Below, in pieces: positions 27,143 through 31,951 of a stretch of 40,126 nucleotides of DNA. Source of the stretch: a virus; IMG/VR virus record IMGVR_UViG_3300025127_000083, positions 1 through 40,126 of that record. One strand, given 5' to 3'. Both the position numbers and the translations under genes were made by a program. Below the pieces are notes generated by a model, which had not been told where the DNA came from, made no database searches, and saw only the letters and a program-made list of their open reading frames with translations. Position 1 is the stretch's first letter. The number at the start of each line of letters is the position of its first letter.

Positions 27143-27362
27143 AGTTCTTTGTTAATTTCTTATATTATATATACTTACAGATAAAGTGAAGTTTTTACAA
27201 GTGTGACAATAGACTGTTACTTATATACCTTATAAGGCTTATGTCCTATTTTAAAAAAACGTTACAAATAGAGAGCAATTGTGTCCCCCCTCCTCGCTGC
27301 GCTATCATTTTTTCTAGAAAATTTAGCTTTTTTTGCCACCCCTAGCCCTTTTTTTACTATTT
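27143..27362. promoter_or_regulatory. Left half of the divergent control region
   Basis: This stretch has no gene on either strand that I accept. It must hold the leftward late promoter. On the minus strand TATATAATATAAG lies about 30 bases before the fibre-like start, but no matching upstream element is clear. A C-rich tract (27285-27294) and a T-rich tract next to it break the A/T pattern. The rightward promoter copy P1 follows at 27363. Confidence 0.45.
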
Positions 27363-27397
27363 TTACAAACAGATTTCAGCTTTTTACAGATAATATA
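27363..27397 (+). promoter_or_regulatory. Phage promoter copy P1
   Basis: TTACAAA (27363), 18 bases, AGATAATATA (27388). The start codon of a 35-codon membrane peptide gene lies 36 bases after the AGATAAT start. First of six copies with identical spacing. Confidence 0.8.
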
Positions 27398-27423
27398 TAT
27401 GTAAAACAACTTAAAATAATACT

Positions 27424-27531
27424 ATGTTTAAAAAAGATAATATCACTCAAACAATCGGTTTAATATTCACAATCACTTTTATTATACCATGTCTAACAAT
27501 GATTCTTGTACACGTTATTACTACAATATAA
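27424..27531 (+). CDS. 35-aa single-pass membrane peptide
   Basis: ATG 27424 to TAA 27529-27531. MFKKDNITQTIGLIFTITFI, then IPCLTMILVHVITTI: three residues, two lysines, then one long hydrophobic helix. It starts 27 bases after promoter copy P1, with an A/T leader ending AATACT, like other starts on this strand. Being first in the rightward transcription block, it could be an early membrane-acting peptide (host takeover or superinfection exclusion). Function is not known. Confidence 0.55.
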   Translation: MFKKDNITQTIGLIFTITFIIPCLTMILVHVITTI

Positions 27532-27536
27532 CTATA

Positions 27537-27620
27537 TGACAAGTTGACATGACAGTAAGTCACTGATAACTATGACAATATGACAATGACATAATGACAT
27601 ACTACTATGACACTATGACA
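27537..27620 (+). repeat. TGACA iteron cluster, nine copies
   Basis: TGACA begins at 27537, 27545, 27550, 27573, 27581, 27587, 27595, 27608 and 27616. Four pairs are 8 bases apart (27537/27545, 27573/27581, 27587/27595, 27608/27616), most preceded by A or TA. The cluster lies in the divergent gap between the P1 gene and P2. It resembles iterons bound by a replication initiator or repressor. An origin or operator is the simplest reading. Confidence 0.6.
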
Positions 27621-27672
27621 TATCGCGCAGTAACTTACTAACAATTACAACAAGTAAATAAATATACAACTT

Positions 27673-27707
27673 TTACAAACAAAACTTTACATCAAACAGA
27701 TAATATA
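27673..27707 (+). promoter_or_regulatory. Phage promoter copy P2
   Basis: TTACAAA (27673), 18 bases, AGATAATATA (27698). The next start codon is at 27745, after a leader of AAT and TAA repeats. Confidence 0.82.
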
Positions 27708-27744
27708 AATGTAAATAAATAATAATAACTTAATAATAATAACT

Positions 27745-27975
27745 ATGCAAAATTTAATTTCTAAAAGATTCGTAATCAGAAAATCTTTAATCGGTAAAAA
27801 TCAAGACATTACTGTCAACTTCAAAAATGGCAAAACTGTCACTTACAATCACGATAAAGTGTATGAAGTTATGAAATCTAAACTAGAAACTATGCCATGT
27901 TTCATCAAGTATAAATCTTATACTTCATCTACAAGTGTACCAGTTTCAGTAAGAAGTGTTGTCGAAGTACAGTAA
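27745..27975 (+). CDS. Small unknown early protein
   Basis: 76 aa, basic: MQNLISKRFVIRKSLIGKNQ, then strands with NFKNGKTVTYNHDKVYEVMK. Not recognised. First gene after P2. Downstream, 72 bases before the next gene hold a tRNA-like hairpin. Confidence 0.6.
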   Translation: MQNLISKRFVIRKSLIGKNQDITVNFKNGKTVTYNHDKVYEVMKSKLETMPCFIKYKSYTSSTSVPVSVRSVVEVQ

Positions 27976-27990
27976 ACAGCACTCTTAAAA

Positions 27991-28033
27991 TCTAGTCTTG
28001 GAGCAGAGGTGGGTTTCGACTACTCACACTAGA
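27991..28033 (+). ncRNA. Truncated tRNA-like RNA (acceptor plus T arm)
   Basis: Acceptor strands TCTAGTC (27991) and CACTAGA (28027) pair over six bases. A T arm TGGGT-TTCGACT-ACTCA (28010-28026) has a perfect 5-bp stem with one G:U. Between them is TTGGAGCAGAGG, which matches the 5' D-arm plus the variable loop of tRNA-Met (TGGAGCAG ... AGGT) with the anticodon arm missing. It is either a decayed tRNA gene with an internal deletion or a minihelix RNA. It fills the gap between two small genes. Confidence 0.5.
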
Positions 28034-28047
28034 ACTAAATAAATACT

Positions 28048-28197
28048 ATGAATAAATATTATAGCAAATTACAGCAGAGATTTGTCACAAGTGAAATATA
28101 CTTTGATGAATTACTATTCGGTACACTCACTGATGAAAATTATGAGCGACCAATTACAAATAAAACAAAATCACTATCAGATAATATAATAAAATGA
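28048..28197 (+). CDS. Small unknown early protein containing promoter P3 in its 3' end
   Basis: 49 aa, ATG 28048 to TGA 28195-28197 (MNKYYSKLQQRF..., ending SLSDNIIK). No motif is recognised. The leader (AAATACT) is of the type seen at other starts here. The promoter P3 sequence 28154-28188 lies within its 3' coding part, and its stop overlaps the next start as ATGA. Confidence 0.45.
   Translation: MNKYYSKLQQRFVTSEIYFDELLFGTLTDENYERPITNKTKSLSDNIIK
28154..28188 (+). promoter_or_regulatory. Phage promoter copy P3
   Basis: TTACAAA (28154), 18 bases, AGATAATATA (28179). It lies inside the end of the 49-aa gene. The next ATG (28194) is only about 6 bases after the motif, so the transcript of that gene could be almost leaderless, or P3 may serve the gene at 28328. 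Confidence 0.8.
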
Positions 28198-28325
28198 AAC
28201 GTATAAAATACATATCACTCTTATCACTCTGGTTACAAAGTAATCACGAAATACTACCAGTTCTTCCACAGGAATTACTCGATGAAATATATGTATTCCA
28301 ACGCTTTCAAACTAAACTAATATAA
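28194..28325 (+). CDS. Small unknown early protein
   Basis: 43 aa, ATG 28194 to TAA 28325: MKRIKYISLLSLWLQSNHEI, then LPQELLDEIYVFQRFQ. Basic start with a hydrophobic stretch, possibly membrane associated or a helical peptide. It overlaps the preceding stop (ATGA). Support is coding position and leader only. Confidence 0.4.
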   Translation: MKRIKYISLLSLWLQSNHEILPVLPQELLDEIYVFQRFQTKLI

Positions 28326-28327
28326 CT

Positions 28328-28447
28328 ATGTCTAACTACTCTTACACTTTAATAAAAATATCTTGGCTAGTTTTCAATAAAAACTATTGGCATCTTACAG
28401 ATGATCAAAAGTCTAAAGTATTAGAAATATATAACAATAATTACTAA
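28328..28447 (+). CDS. Small unknown early protein
   Basis: 39 aa, ATG 28328 to TAA 28445-28447. MSNYSYTLIKISWLVFNKNY, then HLTDDQKSKVLEIYNN. The leader ATAACTATG is the same as at 27745. The stop overlaps the next start as TAATG. Unknown. Confidence 0.42.
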   Translation: MSNYSYTLIKISWLVFNKNYWHLTDDQKSKVLEIYNNNY

Positions 28448-28671
28448 TGACTATGAAATTTCAAGATACTAAATTCAAAGAACTAGACGCTAAAGGTCTA
28501 ATCACTAAAAAACTTCAACAAATTGATGAGTTTGAAGCTAACTTCAATCCTAATACTAACAGTAGAGCTATGAAAAAATGGTGTACTGACTATGAATATC
28601 GCAAGCGCGAGTGGGAATGGCGTCAAGCTTTAGGTGACTACGCATTAACTAACGCTCATAAATGTTTATAA
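28447..28671 (+). CDS. Small unknown charged protein
   Basis: 74 aa, from ATG 28447 (a second ATG at 28453 is equally possible). Helical and charged: DTKFKELDAKGLITKKLQQI, then NSRAMKKWCTDYEYRKREWE. Not recognised. It is coupled to the previous gene by TAATG. Confidence 0.6.
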   Translation: MTMKFQDTKFKELDAKGLITKKLQQIDEFEANFNPNTNSRAMKKWCTDYEYRKREWEWRQALGDYALTNAHKCL

Positions 28672-28672
28672 T

Positions 28673-28801
28673 ATGAAGAGAGATTTATACAGGTTTGCGA
28701 AAGCAAGAAGATTTGGTGAAAGAGTTATACTAATTGAAGACGAGTGGTATAAAAGATTAAACAAAGAAATTTACAAACAAAATATAATTACTACAAGATA
28801 A
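28673..28801 (+). CDS. Small basic unknown protein
   Basis: 42 aa, ATG 28673 to TAA 28799-28801. MKRDLYRFAKARRFGERVIL, then EDEWYKRLNKEIYKQN. Strongly basic and helical. Promoter P4 begins within its 3' part. Unknown function. Confidence 0.45.
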   Translation: MKRDLYRFAKARRFGERVILIEDEWYKRLNKEIYKQNIITTR

Positions 28802-28805
28802 TATA
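28771..28805 (+). promoter_or_regulatory. Phage promoter copy P4
   Basis: TTACAAA (28771), 18 bases, AGATAATATA (28796). The next start codon (28819) follows after about 13 bases. Part of the motif overlaps the end of the 42-aa gene. Confidence 0.82.
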
Positions 28806-28818
28806 TATAAATAATACT

Positions 28819-28968
28819 ATGCAAACAATAAAATTCTTACCTAACAATCAAATACTATTAAATAATAATACTTTACTTACTAAAGTTCCTTATACTAAAT
28901 ACTATTTTGAAAAATCTTATCAAAGTTACAACAAGTTTTACACTATAAACAATAACACTTATGTATAA
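28819..28968 (+). CDS. Small Asn/Tyr-rich unknown protein
   Basis: 49 aa, ATG 28819 to TAA 28966-28968. It starts MQTIKFLPNNQILLNNNTLL and ends with KFYTINNNTYV. Rich in Asn, Tyr and Thr. First gene after P4. It overlaps the next gene by 8 bases. Unknown. Confidence 0.45.
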   Translation: MQTIKFLPNNQILLNNNTLLTKVPYTKYYFEKSYQSYNKFYTINNNTYV

Positions 28969-29218
28969 CAAAGTAACTAACATGAAAGAACTGTGCGCTT
29001 ATGCAAAAGCACAAAGAAAACTTAAGGCAGACGAGCATAGGCGTCTAACCTTACATAACGGTAAATGTAGTGGACTTACTGATGCGGAATACAAAAGAGT
29101 CAAGCACTCTCAAAAATCTACATTCAGCAAATCACGTAAGTTCACTCACAACCGTATGTGGCGAGATAATACAAAAAAATTTACAATAGAACAATTAAAA
29201 TTAATAAAAATACTATGA
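28961..29218 (+). CDS. Small basic unknown protein
   Basis: 85 aa. MKELCAYAKAQRKLKADEHR, then RLTLHNGKCSGLTDAEYKRV and a Lys/Arg/Ser-rich middle. Basic throughout, so nucleic acid binding is possible. It overlaps the next gene by ATGA (29215-29218). Confidence 0.6.
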   Translation: MYNKVTNMKELCAYAKAQRKLKADEHRRLTLHNGKCSGLTDAEYKRVKHSQKSTFSKSRKFTHNRMWRDNTKKFTIEQLKLIKIL

Positions 29219-29646
29219 CAAATTGGCAAAAAGAGCAGTTTCTGCTAGAAGAACAGTTCGTAAAGCGTTTGCTTATCGACTATGGAATCAGAGAAGTAAC
29301 AACACAAAAGCAAGCTAAAAATGAAACTCGTGAGTTTGAATTTCCTGTGCCTTGTTATACAAAACAAAGACTTGAGTGGTATAAAAGTAAAAACTATAAC
29401 ATAAAAGATTTACCACGACTACGCGTTGCTTGTTTCAAGTCAGGTTATGTACGTAAGCAAAACGGTGCAGACAGAGCATATCAACTAAATCCTACATACG
29501 AGCAAAATTATAGATGCGTATGGCAGAGAGACAATGGTGAGTTGTATACATCAAAAGGTATGACTAAAGCTCGTGCACTTATATATTCACCAATAACGAG
29601 ATTAAACTTTATGTTAAAATATTACCTTAAAAACTATGCAAAATGA
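29215..29646 (+). CDS. Unknown early protein
   Basis: 143 aa. Charged N-terminal helix (KEQFLLEEQFVKRLLIDYG), then EFPVPCYTKQRLEWYKSKNY and RYNPTYEQNYRCVW-like aromatic stretches. C-terminal basic helix. No family recognised. Coupled to both neighbours by 4-base overlaps. Confidence 0.6.
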   Translation: MTNWQKEQFLLEEQFVKRLLIDYGIREVTTQKQAKNETREFEFPVPCYTKQRLEWYKSKNYNIKDLPRLRVACFKSGYVRKQNGADRAYQLNPTYEQNYRCVWQRDNGELYTSKGMTKARALIYSPITRLNFMLKYYLKNYAK

Positions 29647-29834
29647 GAAAATTTAATAGATATAAAGAAAATTTAAGACAAGTTGGTGACGATATATACT
29701 CTTATAGTACCAAAGTAGCAACTATACATCAAGATAAATTAATACAACATGGTTGGTGGAGTGTAACAACACAGAAACATATTAACTATGTAGCAAATGA
29801 ATTAGGATTAGAAATAGATAAAAATTATGAGTAA
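29643..29834 (+). CDS. Small unknown early protein
   Basis: 63 aa: MRKFNRYKENLRQVGDDIYS, then TKVATIHQDKLIQHGWWSVT. The pattern 'Q-V-G-D-D-I-x-S-Y-x-T-x-V-A' is one I associate with small phage proteins of unknown role. Overlaps neighbours at both ends. Confidence 0.55.
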   Translation: MRKFNRYKENLRQVGDDIYSYSTKVATIHQDKLIQHGWWSVTTQKHINYVANELGLEIDKNYE

Positions 29835-30006
29835 AATGGCAGAACTAGATCTTATAGCGCAAGGCGTAGCAGATCACATAAAAGAAATCATTGAAGACAG
29901 TGTTGATTGGCAGTTAGCCGATACACCTCTCGAAGGTGATGACTATCAAGAAATGAAAGAATATGTAATAAATGTTGCGCTTAATAAATTATTACAAACA
30001 AAATAA
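29827..30006 (+). CDS. Small acidic unknown protein
   Basis: 59 aa, ATG 29827 to TAA 30004-30006 (the ATG at 29836 would give 56 aa). AELDLIAQGVADHIKEIIED, then EMKEYVINVALNKLLQTK. Acidic and helical. Promoter P5 begins inside its 3' end. Unknown. Confidence 0.5.
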   Translation: MSKMAELDLIAQGVADHIKEIIEDSVDWQLADTPLEGDDYQEMKEYVINVALNKLLQTK

Positions 30007-30026
30007 TATTACTAACAGATAATATA
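29992..30026 (+). promoter_or_regulatory. Phage promoter copy P5
   Basis: TTACAAA (29992), 18 bases, AGATAATATA (30017). It drives the zinc-ribbon gene (start 30039) and, through read-through, the RNA gene cluster. Confidence 0.83.
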
Positions 30027-30038
30027 ATAAACAAAAAT

Positions 30039-30227
30039 ATGTATTGTAAATGTGGTACAACCGTACACCCGATCCGTTTAGAACTGGGATATAAAACTTG
30101 TGTGAAGTGTTCAACAACTAAAACATACTCGTATGTCCCTATCATTGAGCACAAAACGGGTAATACAATACAAATAGTCAGCCAAGAAGTTAGCGCATCT
30201 GTGCACAGAGCTTGGCGGCGTAAATAG
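30039..30227 (+). CDS. Small zinc-ribbon-type protein
   Basis: 62 aa. Two pairs of Cys, MYCKCG at the start and TCVKCS at 20-25, can bind one Zn2+. The rest reads TTKTYSYVPIIEHKTGNTIQ and ends in SVHRAWRRK. Similar small DksA/TraR-like or zinc-ribbon proteins occur in phages; which family I cannot say. The stop codon TAG (30225-30227) forms the first bases of the following tRNA-like acceptor. Confidence 0.6.
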   Translation: MYCKCGTTVHPIRLELGYKTCVKCSTTKTYSYVPIIEHKTGNTIQIVSQEVSASVHRAWRRK

Positions 30228-30391
30228 CTAGACGAGTAGCTTAATTAGGTTAAGACAGTATCTCAGATTTATCTGTTTAAGTATCTTAACACATAAGTGA
30301 ATTGCTAGCGGGAACTAGGTCAGGTGATCTTGGAAACATCATACTGGATCAGGCTACCGACGGGTATGAGGTTCGAATCCTCACTAGTTAC
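30225..30391 (+). tRNA. tRNA-like gene with 79-nt insert in the anticodon arm; Leu(CAG)-type candidate
   Basis: Acceptor TAGCTAG (30225) pairs with CTAGTTA (30384), all seven pairs, with G3:U70. A T arm TGAGG-TTCGAAT-CCTCA is perfect. A D arm with CTT/AAG and a GG-containing loop lies at 30240-30254. A class II variable arm TACC-GACG-GGTA is at 30355-30366. The anticodon stem CAGTAT (30256) / ATACTG (30341) is split by a 79-nt insert that starts CTCAGAT, a plausible anticodon loop with CAG, which fits the class II shape of tRNA-Leu. Five extra bases separate acceptor and D arm. The insert has short hairpins (CTAG-CGGGAA-CTAG) but no group I or II core that I recognise. Confidence 0.6.
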
Positions 30392-30395
30392 AAAA

Positions 30396-30520
30396 GGGCG
30401 TGAAATGGTTAGCTCAAAGTATCGAGTAGTAATGCGAGTGAGAATGCAAGTACACAAGTACTAAAAACACTCAATAGTTATTACCCTTTGAAAACGCAGG
30501 TTCGATTCCTGCCACGTCCA
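30396..30520 (+). ncRNA. tRNA-like RNA with long insert, no canonical D or anticodon arm
   Basis: Acceptor GGGCGTG (30396) pairs with CACGTCC (30513), seven pairs including G3:U70, with A as discriminator (30520). The T arm GCAGG-TTCGATT-CCTGC is perfect. CAAAG (30415) pairs CTTTG (30486) with the canonical 5-base spacing to the T arm, where an anticodon stem should be, but 66 bases lie between. These contain nested stems GTAAT/ATTAC, GAGTG/CACTC and AGTAC/GTACT. Between acceptor and that stem is AAATGGTTAGC with no D-stem partner. The plan resembles tmRNA or Y RNA-like (YrlA) tRNA modules more than a decoding tRNA. Confidence 0.55.
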
Positions 30521-30641
30521 CTAACGGGTTAAAACACGAAGGACGGTAACTTACGAACAGTCACAGCTTGAAATAGTAGTGCACGGCTGAGACGGGAACC
30601 TCAGAAAGCGTGGGTATGTGCACAATACCACCCTTAAAATA
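30521..30641 (+). ncRNA. Structured non-coding segment between tRNA-like RNAs
   Basis: 121 bases without an open frame or T-loop. Possible pairings are GTGCAC twice (30579 and 30618 areas), CTGAG-ACGGGAAC-CTCAG, and GGTAT-GTGCACA-ATACC at the 3' end. The ACGGGAA loop resembles the CGGGAA loop in the insert of the first tRNA-like gene. This may be a separate small RNA or a processing spacer. No known family recognised. Confidence 0.4.
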
Positions 30642-30642
30642 T

Positions 30643-30716
30643 GGCGCGATGGAGCAGTTGGTCAGCTCGCTAGGCTCATAACCTAGAGGTCGCAGGTTCG
30701 AATCCTGCTCGCGCAC
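30643..30716 (+). tRNA. tRNA-Met (CAT) with initiator features
   Basis: A complete cloverleaf. Acceptor GGCGCGA/TCGCGCA has six pairs and an open 1:72 (G:A). D stem GAGC/GCTC with A11:U24, loop AGTTGGTCA. Anticodon stem CTAGG/CCTAG, loop CTCATAA (anticodon 30677-30679). Five-base variable loop, T arm GCAGG-TTCGAAT-CCTGC. An unpaired 1:72 and purine 11:pyrimidine 24 are hallmarks of bacterial initiator tRNA. Two of the three G:C pairs normally found at 29-31 are present. The CCA is not fully encoded (CCT). Confidence 0.88.
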
Positions 30717-30730
30717 CTAAAATTAAATAT

Positions 30731-30937
30731 ATGAACAGAAGAAAAGCGATTGCACTAGCGTGCGTACTATTTGTTGGTGGTTATATTATTGGCGACAACA
30801 ATGGTCAACAAAACAAAGTAAATCAAATTAAGCAAACAATGACAGAACTAGAAATGGATTGGTATCACTGGCAAGATGTAGAATCTATTATTGAAAACGA
30901 GTCTATTCATGGCGACGTCATTGTACTTGGTGAGTAA
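30731..30937 (+). CDS. Small membrane-anchored unknown protein
   Basis: 68 aa. MNRRKAIALACVLFVGGYII is a positive N-terminus followed by one hydrophobic segment, so an N-terminal membrane anchor or signal peptide. The rest is hydrophilic (GDNNGQQNKVNQIKQTMTEL) and faces one side of the membrane. Not recognised. Follows the tRNA-Met gene by 14 bases. Confidence 0.6.
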   Translation: MNRRKAIALACVLFVGGYIIGDNNGQQNKVNQIKQTMTELEMDWYHWQDVESIIENESIHGDVIVLGE

Positions 30938-30972
30938 TTACAAACAAAATACAAACAGCAACAGATAATATA
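30938..30972 (+). promoter_or_regulatory. Phage promoter copy P6
   Basis: TTACAAA (30938), 18 bases, AGATAATATA (30963). The following start (30987) is the first of a chain of overlapping genes reaching at least to 36 kb. It is the last copy of the motif that I see. Confidence 0.83.
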
Positions 30973-30986
30973 ATTAAATAATAAAC

Positions 30987-31235
30987 ATGAAAAGACTATC
31001 AATTTACGAAAGACTAAAGCCTGAAGTTAAAGAGGCTTTGTTAGCAAACACGGCAAACTATGAAAGCAGTGTAACAAGTATTGTTGAGCTATTAAGTAAT
31101 GAATATTTTTATTCTAACTTAAAAATCAGTGACATTAGCTCGTTATATACATTTTCAGATATAGAACTTATTAAAGTTTCTGCTTGGGATTTTAAATACG
31201 GTGATAACATTTTAATATGTAAAGACTATGAGTGA
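30987..31235 (+). CDS. Unknown early protein
   Basis: 82 aa: MKRLSIYERLKPEVKEALLA, then SVTSIVELLSNEYFYSNLKI. Mixed helical; no motif. First gene after P6. It overlaps the next gene by 8 bases. Confidence 0.58.
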   Translation: MKRLSIYERLKPEVKEALLANTANYESSVTSIVELLSNEYFYSNLKISDISSLYTFSDIELIKVSAWDFKYGDNILICKDYE

Positions 31236-31515
31236 TTCAGTAACAAAATATTTCGAAGACAATCCACCGGTTGGACACTTCGGTAGCAACGCAAAAGAAA
31301 TAATAACAGCAGACGAGTCAGCTAAATATATATTCTTACTAGATTTTACAGATGGTAAAGTATATAGATATGACATTAGCGCATTATGTACAAAAGAAAA
31401 TGAATGGAATCCAGACACAGAATCTTGTGAATCGTTTTTATACGGCGCAGGTCACAAAGTAAATGACTGTGAATGGATGGTAACTAATAATAATAAAATA
31501 GAATATGGCAACTAA
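31228..31515 (+). CDS. Unknown acidic early protein
   Basis: 95 aa: VTKYFEDNPPVGHFGSNAKE, then KYIFLLDFTDGKVYRYDISA. Acidic. Two Cys (about 64 and 76). Not recognised. Overlaps both neighbours. Confidence 0.58.
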   Translation: MSDSVTKYFEDNPPVGHFGSNAKEIITADESAKYIFLLDFTDGKVYRYDISALCTKENEWNPDTESCESFLYGAGHKVNDCEWMVTNNNKIEYGN

Positions 31516-31951
31516 AAAAATAATAACAGAAAACTTAATAGATGAAAGGTTAGAAGCACGCGGTGTAAAATTTGATATTGAACACGATGAAGCTCTTAAT
31601 GTAATACAAGATTACTACGAATTTAAACTTGTAGACGACTGGAACGGTACACCTGATTATAGTATATATACTGAAACAACAGCAGATGGCTATGAAGTAT
31701 GGGTTGCTACACATGATGATAGAAGACCATCGATAAATGAAGACGTACACTACTACGAAAACGATTTAGCAGATAAACTAGCTGAAGCTATGACTGATTA
31801 CAATGAATTAATCTATGTAGATGATCTAGATTCTTATTACGTACAAGACGCGGTTACAGAAGTATATGACGAGTATGTAAACGATATGAAACAAGAAGTT
31901 GAAAACGAATTAATAGAAGAAGGTTACGAATATGAAAAAACAGAAGCATGA
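31505..31951 (+). CDS. Very acidic unknown protein
   Basis: 148 aa, with dense Asp/Glu/Tyr runs (YVDDLDSYYVQDAVTEVYDE) along most of its length. Such acidic phage proteins can mimic DNA and inhibit host DNA-binding enzymes, but nothing specific shows this. Start overlaps previous gene by 11 bases and the stop overlaps the next by 4. Confidence 0.58.
   Translation: MATKKIITENLIDERLEARGVKFDIEHDEALNVIQDYYEFKLVDDWNGTPDYSIYTETTADGYEVWVATHDDRRPSINEDVHYYENDLADKLAEAMTDYNELIYVDDLDSYYVQDAVTEVYDEYVNDMKQEVENELIEEGYEYEKTEA

Noticed and set aside
27285-27300. C-rich tract in the control region as a ribosome-binding or terminator signal
   Set aside because: No stable stem with a T tract was found on either strand, and no start codon is correctly placed; only its unusual composition is clear.
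27537-27620. TGACA repeats as a CRISPR array
   Set aside because: Repeat units are only 5-7 bases with 5-23 base gaps, with no spacers of uniform length and no cas genes.
30225-30391. Group I intron in the tRNA-like gene
   Set aside because: The insert is only 79 bases, and the conserved core elements of group I introns could not be found; a GGGAA match alone is too weak.
30396-30520. A complete tmRNA
   Set aside because: Only 125 nt, without a visible tag frame ending in Ala-Ala-stop and without the usual pseudoknots; only the tRNA-like part resembles tmRNA.
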